Positions 1 to 8,289 of a stretch of 64,000 bases of DNA are shown piece after piece; position 1 is the stretch's first letter; the number at the start of each line of letters is the position of its first letter. The notes beneath the pieces are model-generated. The model ran no database searches. It was not told the DNA's origin and saw only the letters and a list, made by a program, of their open reading frames with translations. A program made the translations under genes and the position numbers. This stretch comes from Stutzerimonas kunmingensis (lineage in GTDB: Bacteria; Pseudomonadota; Gammaproteobacteria; Pseudomonadales; Pseudomonadaceae): positions 496,001-560,000 of the forward strand of contig NZ_FORS01000003.1 in NCBI RefSeq assembly GCF_900114065.1. The letters run 5' to 3'.

Positions 1-546
1 CAGGAAGCCTGGACCTGGGAGCACCAGGCGCTGGTGCGTGCGCGGGTGCTGGTTGGCTGTCCGCAGCTGACTGCCGACTTCGAACGGGTGCGCGCCGGTG
101 TGCTCGGTCGTGAACGTGATCTGGATGCGCTGCGTCGCGAAGTCAGCGACATGCGCGCGAAGATGCGCGACAACCTCGGGACCCGCGCGACACATGCGGG
201 GACTGCCGAGCAAGCCTTCGACGGCGCAGCCGAGTTCAATCTCAAGCAGGACGCCGGTGGTATCGTGGATATCGAATTTATGGTGCAATACGCGGCTTTG
301 GCGTGGTCGCACCAGCATCCCGAACTGCTGCGCTATACCGATAACATCCGCATTCTCGATGGGTTGGAGCAGGCCGGGTTGATGACCGGCGATGAGGTTC
401 GGCTGCTGCAGGATGCCTACAAGGCCTACCGCGCCGCAGCGCACCGGCAATCACTGCAGAAGCAGCCCGGAGTGGTGAGTGGGGATCAATTCCACGACGA
501 GCGCCGCGCTGTCATGCGTATCTGGCGTGAGTTGGGCCTAAGCTGA
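1..546 (+). CDS. glnE: Glutamine synthetase adenylyltransferase/deadenylase, C-terminal end (partial)
   Basis: The reading frame is open from the first base and stops with TGA at 544-546, giving the last 181 residues of a protein of roughly 980. The visible part belongs to the second nucleotidyltransferase half and the helical C-terminal domain of GlnE, with the recognisable stretches QEAWTWEHQALVRARV and LKQDAGGIVDIEF. GlnE attaches and removes AMP on glutamine synthetase in response to PII, so it links nitrogen status to glutamine production. In Pseudomonas glnE lies directly upstream of ilvE, as here. The 5' part is outside the window, so the first nucleotidyltransferase domain cannot be checked. 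Confidence 0.93.
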   Translation, partial: QEAWTWEHQALVRARVLVGCPQLTADFERVRAGVLGRERDLDALRREVSDMRAKMRDNLGTRATHAGTAEQAFDGAAEFNLKQDAGGIVDIEFMVQYAALAWSHQHPELLRYTDNIRILDGLEQAGLMTGDEVRLLQDAYKAYRAAAHRQSLQKQPGVVSGDQFHDERRAVMRIWRELGLS

Positions 547-595
547 GCCCCTCGTCGGGCTACTGGCAAATTCGAATTCTGAGGAGCTGGCAACG

Positions 596-1519
596 ATGTC
601 GATGGCCGATCGTGATGGCGTCATCTGGTATGACGGCGAACTGGTGCAGTGGCGTGATGCGACCACCCATGTGCTGACCCATACCCTGCACTACGGCATG
701 GGCGTATTCGAAGGCGTACGCGCCTACAACACACCGGACGGCACGGCGATCTTCCGCCTGCAGGCGCACACCGACCGCCTGTTCGATTCGGCACACATCA
801 TGAACATGCCGATGCCGTACTCGAAGGAAGAGATCAACGAAGCGACCCGCGCCGCAGTGCGCGAGAACAACCTGGAAAGCGCCTACATCCGCCCGATGGT
901 GTTCTACGGAAGCGAAGGCATGGGCCTGCGCGCCAGCGGCCTGAAAGTGCACGTGATCGTCGCGGCATGGCATTGGGGCGCCTACATGGGCGACGAGGCG
1001 CTGGAACTGGGCATCAAGGTGCGCACCAGCTCCTTCACCCGTCACCACGTCAACATCACCATGACCCGCGCCAAGTCCAACGGTGCCTACATCAACTCGA
1101 TGCTGGCCCTGCAGGAAGCCATTTCCGGTGGCGCTGACGAAGCGTTGATGCTGGATCCTGAAGGCTACGTGGCCGAAGGTTCGGGCGAGAACATCTTCAT
1201 CATCAAGGATGGCGCGATCTACACCCCGGAAGTGACCGCCTGCCTGAATGGCATCACGCGTGGCACCGTGCTGACCCTGGCCGCCGAGCACGGCCTGAAG
1301 GTGGTCGAGAAGCGCATCACCCGCGACGAGGTCTATATCGCTGACGAAGCCTTCTTCACCGGAACTGCCGCAGAGGTGACGCCGATTCGCGAAGTCGATG
1401 GCCGCGCCATCGGCATCGGTCGTCGTGGCCCAGTGACCGAAAAGTTGCAGAAGGCCTACTTCGATCTGGTCTCCGGCAAGACCGCTGCTCATGCCGAATG
1501 GCGGACACTGGTCAAGTAA
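596..1519 (+). CDS. ilvE: Branched-chain amino acid aminotransferase
   Basis: A 307-residue PLP enzyme of fold type IV (class IV aminotransferase). It catalyses the last step of leucine, isoleucine and valine synthesis by transferring the amino group from glutamate to the branched 2-oxo acid, in the cytoplasm. The start is supported by a GAGGAG ribosome site nine bases upstream. Visible landmarks are the N-terminal HYGMGVFEG segment, the PLP lysine in MTRAKSNGAY (Lys160) and the phosphate-binding EGSGENIF segment. The length is normal. It lies 49 bases after glnE and just before the LPS core genes, a conserved Pseudomonas arrangement with no obvious functional link. Confidence 0.96.
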   Translation: MSMADRDGVIWYDGELVQWRDATTHVLTHTLHYGMGVFEGVRAYNTPDGTAIFRLQAHTDRLFDSAHIMNMPMPYSKEEINEATRAAVRENNLESAYIRPMVFYGSEGMGLRASGLKVHVIVAAWHWGAYMGDEALELGIKVRTSSFTRHHVNITMTRAKSNGAYINSMLALQEAISGGADEALMLDPEGYVAEGSGENIFIIKDGAIYTPEVTACLNGITRGTVLTLAAEHGLKVVEKRITRDEVYIADEAFFTGTAAEVTPIREVDGRAIGIGRRGPVTEKLQKAYFDLVSGKTAAHAEWRTLVK

Positions 1520-1530
1520 GCGCAGGCGCC

Positions 1531-1588
1531 AAGCTGCACGCGGCCGATGGTTTGCCGCTTGCAGCTTGAGGCTCGTGGCTTGAAGCTG
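1531..1588. repeat. Inverted repeat with GCTTGAAGCTG element between ilvE and waaF
   Basis: AAGCTGCA at 1531-1538 is mirrored by TGCAGCTT at 1560-1567, an 8-base perfect inverted repeat with a 21-base loop. It is followed by GCTTGAAGCTG at 1578-1588, an 11-mer that recurs at 8185-8195. It lies wholly in the gap between ilvE and waaF. It could be a small dispersed repeat or a weak terminator, but no T-run follows. Confidence 0.45.
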
Positions 1589-1593
1589 CCCTT

Positions 1594-2628
1594 ATGAATA
1601 TTCTGATTGTGGGACCCAGCTGGGTTGGCGACATGGTGATGGCGCAGACGTTGTTCGCCTGCCTGAAACAGCGCCATCCCGACTGCCAGATCGACGTGCT
1701 GGCACCCGAGTGGAGCCGGCCGATTCTCGAGCGCATGCCCGAGGTACGCCAGGCGCTGAGCTTTCCGGTCGGGCACGGCGTGCTCGACATGGCGACCCGG
1801 CGCAAGGTGGCGCAGAGCCTGCGTGGTCAGTATGAGCAGGCGATCCTCTTGCCCAATTCGTTGAAGTCGGCGCTGGTGCCGTTCTTCGCCGGTATTCCCA
1901 AGCGCACCGGCTGGCGCGGCGAAATGCGCTTCGGCCTGCTCAACGACATGCGCAAGCTCGACAAACAACGCTATCCGCTGATGATCGAACGCTTCATGGC
2001 GCTGGCGTTCGAGCCGGGCGCCGAGTTGCCCAGACCGTATCCGAACCCTTCGCTGCGTATCGACCCCGTGACTCGCGATGTGGCATTGGCACGTTTCGTC
2101 CTGAGCCTGGATCGTCCGGTATTGGCGCTGTGTCCGGGCGCCGAGTTCGGCGAATCCAAGCGCTGGCCGGCCGAGCACTTCGCCAAAGTCGCCGAGCTGA
2201 AGATTCGCGAGGGTTGGCAGGTCTGGCTGTTCGGCTCGAAAAACGACCACCCGGTGGGCGAGGAAATCCTCGCGCGATTGATTCCTGGGTTGCGCGAAGA
2301 GGCGGTGAACCTGGCCGGCGAGACCAGCCTGGCCGAGGCCATCGATCTGCTCTCCTGCGCTGACGCAGTGGTGTCCAACGACTCCGGGCTGATGCACGTC
2401 TCCGCCGCGCTGGGCCGGCCTCTGGCTGCAGTCTATGGCTCGACGTCACCGGCCTTCACCCCGCCGCTTTCCGAGCAGGTCGAGGTGGTGCGGCTGGGTC
2501 TCGACTGCAGCCCCTGTTTTGAACGCACCTGCCGCTTCGGCCACAACAACTGCATGCGCGAGCTGAAGCCGCGCGCGGTGATCGAGGCGCTGGATCGTCT
2601 GGCCCCGCAGTCGGTCGAGGTGCGCTGA
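1594..2628 (+). CDS. waaF: ADP-heptose:LPS heptosyltransferase II
   Basis: A 344-residue GT9-family protein that adds the second L-glycero-D-manno-heptose to the LPS inner core on the cytoplasmic face of the inner membrane. The N-terminus MNILIVGPSWVGDMVMAQ is typical of WaaF. The C-terminal half carries CPGAEFGESKRWP and the nucleotide-sugar region SNDSGLMHVSAALGRPLAAV, followed by a Cys-rich tail (CSPCFERTCRFGHNNCM) seen in the family. It is the first gene of the core operon and its stop codon directly abuts the TTG start of waaC. The start has no strong ribosome site, but the alignment of the N-terminus with the family leaves no better choice. Confidence 0.96.
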   Translation: MNILIVGPSWVGDMVMAQTLFACLKQRHPDCQIDVLAPEWSRPILERMPEVRQALSFPVGHGVLDMATRRKVAQSLRGQYEQAILLPNSLKSALVPFFAGIPKRTGWRGEMRFGLLNDMRKLDKQRYPLMIERFMALAFEPGAELPRPYPNPSLRIDPVTRDVALARFVLSLDRPVLALCPGAEFGESKRWPAEHFAKVAELKIREGWQVWLFGSKNDHPVGEEILARLIPGLREEAVNLAGETSLAEAIDLLSCADAVVSNDSGLMHVSAALGRPLAAVYGSTSPAFTPPLSEQVEVVRLGLDCSPCFERTCRFGHNNCMRELKPRAVIEALDRLAPQSVEVR

Positions 2629-3630
2629 TTGAAGGTCCTGCTGGTCAAGACCTCGTCGTTGGGCGATGTCGTGCATACCCTGCCGGCGCTGACCGATGCG
2701 CAGCGGGCGCTGCCTGGCATCCAGTTCGACTGGGTCGTGGAGGAGGGCTTCGCCGAAATCCCGGCCTGGCATCCAGCGGTGGCGCAGGTGATTCCGGTGG
2801 CGATTCGTCGCTGGCGCAAACATCCGATCAATACCCTGCGCAGCGGCGAGTGGCGACGCTTCAAGGCGCGCCTGCGCGAAAGTCGTTATGACCTGGTGAT
2901 CGATGCCCAGGGCTTGCTCAAGAGCGCCTGGCTGACCCGCTACGTCAAGGCGCCGGTCGCAGGGTTGGATCACGATTCGGCCCGCGAGCCGCTGGCGACA
3001 CGCTTCTATGATCGGTGCTATGCCGTGCCGCGTGAGCAGCATGCGCTGGAGCGGGTGCGTCAGCTGTTCGCTCAGGCGCTCGGTTACCCGCTGCCGCAGG
3101 ATGTTGCCGACTACGGCCTGAATCGCGAGCAGATGGCCGCTCCCAGCGATCAGCCGTATCTGCTGTTTCTGCACGGCACCACTTGGCCGAGCAAGCACTG
3201 GCCGGAAACCTACTGGCGCGAACTGGCCGAACGCATGAGCGATTTCGGCTGGGCGATCCGCCTGCCGTGGGGCAACGCCGAGGAGAAGGCCCGCGCCGAG
3301 CGCATCGCCGATGGCATCGGCAACGCGGCGGTGCTGCCGAAACTGAATCTGGCGGGTATTGCCCGGGTGATCGCCGGTGCGCGCGCCTGCGTTGCGGTAG
3401 ATACCGGTCTCGGTCATCTGGCGGCAGCGCTGGATGTGCCGGCTATTTCACTCTATGGTCCGACGCTGCCCGGGCGCGTTGGCGCCTACGGGCGCTCGCA
3501 GGTGCACTTGTGCGCCAGCGGGCCGAACGCCGGCAGCGGCGACCGGCACCGGCCCTGTTTCGACGAGCTGCGCCCCGAGCGCGTCGTCGCTGAATTGAAT
3601 GCCCTGCTGCGGGCCACGGAGTCCGACTGA
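2629..3630 (+). CDS. waaC: ADP-heptose:LPS heptosyltransferase I
   Basis: A 333-residue GT9-family enzyme that transfers the first heptose to Kdo2-lipid A. The N-terminus (M)KVLLVKTSSLGDVVHTLP is diagnostic for WaaC. The sugar-nucleotide site is visible as FLHGTTWPSKHWP and VDTGLGHLAAALDVPAISLYG. The start is TTG, immediately after the waaF stop (TGA|TTG), which implies translational coupling. There is no in-frame ATG nearby that would keep the conserved N-terminus. Its stop overlaps the waaG ATG by one base. Confidence 0.96.
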   Translation: MKVLLVKTSSLGDVVHTLPALTDAQRALPGIQFDWVVEEGFAEIPAWHPAVAQVIPVAIRRWRKHPINTLRSGEWRRFKARLRESRYDLVIDAQGLLKSAWLTRYVKAPVAGLDHDSAREPLATRFYDRCYAVPREQHALERVRQLFAQALGYPLPQDVADYGLNREQMAAPSDQPYLLFLHGTTWPSKHWPETYWRELAERMSDFGWAIRLPWGNAEEKARAERIADGIGNAAVLPKLNLAGIARVIAGARACVAVDTGLGHLAAALDVPAISLYGPTLPGRVGAYGRSQVHLCASGPNAGSGDRHRPCFDELRPERVVAELNALLRATESD

Positions 3631-4751
3631 TGCAACTGGCGTTCATCCTCTACAAGTACTTCCCCTTCGGCGGGCTGCAGCGCGATTTCATGCGTATCGC
3701 CCTGGAATGCCAGCGCCGCGGCCATGCCATCCGCGTCTACGCGATGATCTGGGAAGGCGAAGTGCCGGACGGCTTCGAGGTGCTGATCGCGCCGGTCAAG
3801 GCGTTGTTCAACCACACCCGCAACGAGCGCTTCACCGCGTGGGTCGACGCCGACCTGGCGCGCCGCCCGGTGGATCGGGTGATCGGTTTCAACAAGATGC
3901 CGGGGCTCGACGTCTACTACGCCGCCGACCCCTGCTTCGAGGACAAGGCGCAGACCCTGCGCAACCCGATCTACCGGCGTTGGGGGCGCTACAAGCATTT
4001 CGCCGAGTACGAGCGCGCGGTGTTCGACCCGCAAGCGAAGACCGAGATCCTGATGATCTCCGAGGTGCAGCAGCCACTGTTCGTCAAGCACTACGCCACC
4101 CCGGCCGAGCGTTTTCACCTGCTGCCACCGGGCATCGCCGCGGACCGCCGCGCGCCGGCCAATGCCGCAGCGATCCGCGCCGAGTTCCGCGAAGAATTCG
4201 AGCTGCGCCCCGACGAGCTGTTGCTGGTGCAGATCGGCTCCGGCTTCAAGACCAAGGGCGTCGACCGCAGCCTCAAGGCGCTCGCCGCATTGCCGCGCGA
4301 ACTGAAGCAGCGCACGCGGCTGCTGGTGATCGGCCAGGATGATCCCAAGCCGTTCAAGCTGCAGACCAAGGCGCTGGGCGTTTCCAGTATGGTCGAGTTC
4401 CTCAAGGGGCGCAGCGACATCCCGCGCTTCCTGCTCGGGGCCGACCTGCTGATTCACCCGGCTTACAACGAGAACACCGGCACCGTGCTGCTGGAAGCGC
4501 TGGTTGCCGGCTTGCCTGTGCTGGTCAGCGATGTCTGTGGCTACGCGCACTACATCGAGGACGCCGCCTGCGGCTGTGTGGTGCCCAGTCCGTTCGAGCA
4601 GGCGACGCTCGACCAGTTGCTGGCGCAGACGCTCGCCGATGACGAGCAGCGTGCCCGCTGGCGGCGCAACGCACTGGCTTATGCCGAGGCCGCGGACCTC
4701 TACTCCATGCCGCAGAAGGCGGCCGACGTGATTCTCGCGGAGGGCAAATGA
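3630..4751 (+). CDS. waaG: LPS core glucosyltransferase I
   Basis: A 373-residue GT4-family retaining glycosyltransferase that adds the first outer-core hexose to heptose II. The N-terminal Rossmann domain starts with LAFILYKYFPFGGLQRDF, the usual WaaG signature. The C-terminal domain has the donor-binding segments VQIGSGFKTKGVDRSL and HPAYNENTGTVLLEALVAG with the conserved E-x7-E pair. In Pseudomonas the sugar added by WaaG at this point may be galactosamine rather than glucose, so the symbol is a family call. The gene overlaps waaC by one base and is followed by a 121-base gap before waaP. Confidence 0.94.
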   Translation: MQLAFILYKYFPFGGLQRDFMRIALECQRRGHAIRVYAMIWEGEVPDGFEVLIAPVKALFNHTRNERFTAWVDADLARRPVDRVIGFNKMPGLDVYYAADPCFEDKAQTLRNPIYRRWGRYKHFAEYERAVFDPQAKTEILMISEVQQPLFVKHYATPAERFHLLPPGIAADRRAPANAAAIRAEFREEFELRPDELLLVQIGSGFKTKGVDRSLKALAALPRELKQRTRLLVIGQDDPKPFKLQTKALGVSSMVEFLKGRSDIPRFLLGADLLIHPAYNENTGTVLLEALVAGLPVLVSDVCGYAHYIEDAACGCVVPSPFEQATLDQLLAQTLADDEQRARWRRNALAYAEAADLYSMPQKAADVILAEGK

Positions 4752-4872
4752 TTCGGCCTTGCTGCCTGTCCCGCAGGCTGGATAACACGCGCAGTGCTTA
4801 TTCGTCGGCGCTGCTGCAGTGCGTCAGTGGTGGGCAAGGCTACACCGTGCCCACTCTGGCGGAGGGGCTGCC

Positions 4873-5688
4873 ATGCAACTGATCCTCGCCGAACCCTTCA
4901 AGAGCCTGTGGCGGGGCAAGGATGCCTTCGCCGAGGTCGAGCGCCTCGAAGGCCAGGTCTACCGCGAGCTGGAAGGCCGCCGCACGCTGCGTACCGAGGT
5001 CGATGGGCGCGGCTACTTCGTCAAGATTCACCGCGGTATCGGCTGGGGCGAGATCGTCAAGAATCTGCTCACCGCCAAGGCCCCGGTGCTCGGCGCCGGC
5101 CAGGAATGGCGGGCGATTCAGCGTCTGCACGAAGTCGGCGTACCGACCATGACCGCCGTGGCCTACGGCGAGCGCGGCGTTAATCCAGCCAGTCAACATT
5201 CGTTCATCGTCACCGAGGAGCTGGCGCCGACAGTCAGTCTCGAGGATTTCTCGGCGAACTGGCGCGAGCAGCCGCCGGCGCCGACCCTCAAGCGTGCGCT
5301 GATTGCCGAGGTGGCGCGCATGGCTGGCACCATGCACCGCGCCGGTGTGAATCATCGGGACTTCTATATCTGTCACTTTCTGCTGCACACCGACCAGCCC
5401 GTTACAGCGAGTAATTTCCGCCTGTCGCTGATCGACCTGCACCGCGCCCAGACCCGAGCGCAGACACCGCGCCGCTGGCGCGACAAGGATCTGGCCGGGC
5501 TGTACTTCTCGGCGCTGGGCATCGGCCTGACGCGCGGCGATAGGCTGCGCTTTCTGCGCGGCTATTTTCAGCGGCCCTTGCGCGACATCCTGCACGACGA
5601 GGCGCGTCTGCTCGCCTGGCTGCAGCGCAAGGCCGAGCGGCTATCCAGTCGCTATGCGCGCAAGTACGCACCGGGCGCACAGGCGTGA
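4873..5688 (+). CDS. waaP: LPS core heptose(I) kinase
   Basis: A 271-residue sugar kinase that phosphorylates heptose I of the inner core. In Pseudomonas this step is regarded as essential for outer-membrane integrity. The ATP-binding lysine lies in GYFVKIHRG (Lys51) and the catalytic aspartate in AGVNHRDFYICHFLL (Asp163), with the metal-binding LIDLHRAQ further on. The frame opens 18 codons upstream at 4819, but the ATG at 4873 has a GGAGGGG ribosome site six bases away and gives the family N-terminus MQLILAEPFK, so it was chosen. The stop overlaps the GTG of the next kinase (GTGA). Confidence 0.95.
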   Translation: MQLILAEPFKSLWRGKDAFAEVERLEGQVYRELEGRRTLRTEVDGRGYFVKIHRGIGWGEIVKNLLTAKAPVLGAGQEWRAIQRLHEVGVPTMTAVAYGERGVNPASQHSFIVTEELAPTVSLEDFSANWREQPPAPTLKRALIAEVARMAGTMHRAGVNHRDFYICHFLLHTDQPVTASNFRLSLIDLHRAQTRAQTPRRWRDKDLAGLYFSALGIGLTRGDRLRFLRGYFQRPLRDILHDEARLLAWLQRKAERLSSRYARKYAPGAQA

Positions 5689-6422
5689 GTGGCTGGCAGC
5701 TCGCATCCGGCATGCCCGTCGAGGCAGCCTCGGCGTTCGCCGATCTGCCGACGGTGTTCGCGCTGACCGGCGAGGCGATTGCCCGCGATCCGTTATCCGA
5801 GGTGATTCGCGTCGAGTGCGGCGGCTTGCGCTATTACGTCAAACGTTATTGGGCGGCTGGCAAAGGTTTGCGGCGCTTTTTCGGGCGTCCGCGGGTCAAG
5901 GCCGAATGGCAGAACCTGCGGCACTTTGCGCGCTGGGGTATTCCCGTCGCGCCAGTCGTGGCCTGGGGCATGGAGCGCCGTGGAGGTGCATTCCTGCGTG
6001 GGGCGCTGATCACGCTGGAGGTGCCCAATACCGTCGACATGGCGGCAATGGCGACGAACAACGACCCGCGTCTTGGCGATCGACACTGGGTCGCGCGCAT
6101 CAGTCGCCAACTGGCGCATGCCACCCGCACCCTGCATGACCATCATTTCGCCCACAACGACCTGAAATGGCGCAACCTGCTGATCAATGAGGACGGCGAG
6201 CTGTTCCTGATTGACTGCCCCTCGGGCAACTTCTGGTGGGGGCCTTTCCTGCGGCGGCGCATCATCAAGGATCTGGCCTGCCTGGACAAGGTGGCCAAGT
6301 ACCATTTGAGTCGCACCCAGCGCCTGCGCTTCTACCTGCAGTACCAGCGGCGTGGGCGGCTGATACCGGCTGATCGAGCGTTGATCGCGCAGGTGCTGGA
6401 GTATTTCGAGGGGCGCGAATGA
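5685..6422 (+). CDS. LPS kinase of the InaA/WaaP family (WapP-type)
   Basis: A 245-residue kinase-like protein with lysine in RYYVKRYWAAGKGL, catalytic aspartate in HFAHNDLKWRNLLI and metal-binding aspartate in LFLIDCPSGNF. It starts with GTG in a 4-base overlap (GTGA) with waaP. In P. aeruginosa the gene after waaP is one of the additional putative core kinases required for a full set of heptose phosphates, and this protein occupies the same position. The precise hydroxyl it phosphorylates cannot be read from the sequence. All the motifs needed for catalysis are present, so it is probably active in the cytoplasm on nascent core. Confidence 0.87.
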   Translation: MSGWQLASGMPVEAASAFADLPTVFALTGEAIARDPLSEVIRVECGGLRYYVKRYWAAGKGLRRFFGRPRVKAEWQNLRHFARWGIPVAPVVAWGMERRGGAFLRGALITLEVPNTVDMAAMATNNDPRLGDRHWVARISRQLAHATRTLHDHHFAHNDLKWRNLLINEDGELFLIDCPSGNFWWGPFLRRRIIKDLACLDKVAKYHLSRTQRLRFYLQYQRRGRLIPADRALIAQVLEYFEGRE

Positions 6423-6754
6423 ACGAGTTTTTTTCTGTCGCTGATCGGCCCCTGCTCGAGGCGCACGGCCTGGCCAGCTTCGATGCACTCTGGGCCGTGC
6501 AGCTCGAATCGGTCGATATGCCCAATACCGGTCGCGGCGGCTGGAGTAGCGTGTTTCGCCTGGAGTTGGGCGATACGGCCTATTACCTGAAGCGACAGAG
6601 CAACTACCTGATCCACAGCCTGCGCTATCCGTTCGGCGAGCCGACCTTTGCTTTCGAGTTTCGCAATATCCAGCGGTATCGGAGCGATGCGGCTATCGAC
6701 GCCGCGCGGGAGGCGATCGCCGGCCGCCAGCAGTGCAGGATGGCAGGCATATGA
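6419..6754 (+). pseudogene. Remnant of an LPS-kinase-like gene with its core deleted
   Basis: This 111-residue frame starts with a 4-base overlap (ATGA) with the previous kinase and ends with a 4-base overlap with the next. The first ~80 residues match the N-lobe of the third kinase-like protein normally found at this position (RGGWSSVFRLE, AYYLKRQSN, FEFRNIQRYR). After RYR the similarity stops and about 25 residues of Ala/Arg-rich tail follow. The family is usually about 240-250 residues, so roughly 135 residues holding the HxD catalytic loop and the metal aspartate are missing. The tight overlaps at both ends suggest an internal deletion that kept the operon coupled, rather than a natural short gene. 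It is almost certainly not a working kinase. Confidence 0.78.
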
Positions 6755-8190
6755 TACTGACGGAACTCTCCCGTGCTGGGCGTACGCCGGCGCTGCCGCT
6801 GACGCTCTTGCTGCCCATCGGCGAACTAAGCATGCTGCAGTGGCTGCGTGTACTGCCGGGGCAGCGATATGTAGGTCGGGCCGAATGGCAGGGGCGTACT
6901 GTGCTGGCCAAGCTGCTGGTCGGCGCTAAGGCCGAGCGCCATTTTCAGCGCGAGCGCCAGGGTGCTCGCTTATTGGCCGAGCAGGGCATGAGCACCCCGG
7001 CGTTGCTCGCTGAGGGCTTCGAGGCCGGGCAGGGTGGCTGGCTGCTCTTCGACTTCCTCGTCGGCGCCGAAAGTCTGGAGCAGGCCTGGCGGGCAGTGGA
7101 GCACGAACCGCCGTTGTCCGATCTCCAACAGATGGTGCTGGGGGAAGCACTGGGCGCCATCGCGCAACTACACGCGCGCGGCCTGTGGCAGGACGATCTG
7201 CACCTGGACAATCTGCTGCGGCATGACGGCCATCTCTTCATCATCGATGGCGGCGGCATTCAGGCGCAGACTCCGGGCCAGCCGCTGGCACGCGATAAGG
7301 TACTGGCCAACCTCGGCGTGTTCTTCGCGCAGCTGCCGGCTGGTCTGGAGCCGTACATCGAAGAACTGCTGGTGCACTACATCTTGGTCAACGGCGAGCA
7401 TGCCCTGCCGTTGGAGGCTCTGCTGCGGGAGATCGCAGGCGTACGTCGCTGGCGACTGCGCGACTATCTCGGCAAGCTTGGCCGCGACTGCTCGCTGTTC
7501 AGCGCAAGGCGCAGCCTGAGCGAGCTACGCATCGTTCGTCGCAGCGAGGCGACTGTACTGGAGAGTCTGCTGGACGCGCCGGATATGGCGCTCGAGTCGG
7601 GACGTGCAATGAAGCGGGGCGGCAGTGCCAGCGTGGCGCTGATCGAGACAGCCGGCCGGCCGCTGGTCATCAAGCGCTACAACATAAAGGGCCTGGGCCA
7701 CTGGCTGCGTCGCTGCTGGCGGCCCAGCCGTGCCTGGCACAGCTGGGTCGAGGGAAATCGCCTGAGTTTTCTCGGCATCGCCACGCCACGACCGCTGGCC
7801 ATGCTGGAGCGCCGTTGGCTGGGCCTGCGCCAACGCAGCTATCTGATTACCGAATACAGCGGCGGCGAGGATATAATTGCGCGTTTTCAGCCATACCTCG
7901 CCGGTTCGCCGCCCGAATCCGAGTTGCTGGCACTCGATCAGTTGTTCGCTGCGCTACGTCGTGAGCGCATCAGCCACGGTGATCTTAAGGGCACCAACCT
8001 GCTCTGGGATCAGGGGTGCTGGACGCTGATCGATCTGGATGCTGCGCAGCAGCACGGCAGCGAGGCGGGCTTCAGTCGCGCCTATACGCGTGATCGCGCA
8101 CGTTTTTTGCGCAACTGGCCGGCCGACTCGGCGCTGCATCGGCTACTGGCCGAACGAATACCGAAGGACAGCTTGGAGCCCGATGCTTGA
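6751..8190 (+). CDS. Tandem-domain LPS kinase-like protein
   Basis: A 479-residue protein made of two consecutive InaA/WaaP-type kinase folds. The first domain has LAKLLVGAKAERHFQRE, GLWQDDLHLDNLL and FIIDGGGI. The second has LVIKRYNIKGLGHWLRR, RISHGDLKGTNLLW and LIDLDAAQQH. Both contain the lysine and aspartates expected for phosphotransfer. The frame opens at 6733, but the ATG at 6751 gives the conserved N-terminus MILTELSRAGRTP and a 4-base overlap with the preceding stop. Its position matches the double-kinase gene of the P. aeruginosa core cluster. Role in core phosphorylation is inferred from family and position. Confidence 0.88.
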   Translation: MILTELSRAGRTPALPLTLLLPIGELSMLQWLRVLPGQRYVGRAEWQGRTVLAKLLVGAKAERHFQRERQGARLLAEQGMSTPALLAEGFEAGQGGWLLFDFLVGAESLEQAWRAVEHEPPLSDLQQMVLGEALGAIAQLHARGLWQDDLHLDNLLRHDGHLFIIDGGGIQAQTPGQPLARDKVLANLGVFFAQLPAGLEPYIEELLVHYILVNGEHALPLEALLREIAGVRRWRLRDYLGKLGRDCSLFSARRSLSELRIVRRSEATVLESLLDAPDMALESGRAMKRGGSASVALIETAGRPLVIKRYNIKGLGHWLRRCWRPSRAWHSWVEGNRLSFLGIATPRPLAMLERRWLGLRQRSYLITEYSGGEDIIARFQPYLAGSPPESELLALDQLFAALRRERISHGDLKGTNLLWDQGCWTLIDLDAAQQHGSEAGFSRAYTRDRARFLRNWPADSALHRLLAERIPKDSLEPDA

Positions 8191-8245
8191 AGCTGGAAGA
8201 ACACGCTCTGCGGAGCTGAACTAAACATCCGCTGTTGCTTCAAGC
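8185..8245. repeat. Inverted repeat sharing GCTTGAAGCTG with the ilvE-waaF gap
   Basis: GCTTGAAGC at 8185-8193 is mirrored by GCTTCAAGC at 8237-8245. The first arm extends to GCTTGAAGCTG, identical to 1578-1588. The arm starts inside the last codons of the kinase gene and the rest fills the gap before the carbamoyltransferase. A stem is possible, though the 43-base loop and lack of a T-run argue against a simple terminator. Confidence 0.4.
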
Positions 8246-8289
8246 CTCCGGCTTCAGGCGTTCAGCTCGCTTTCAAGAGGCTTTCACCC

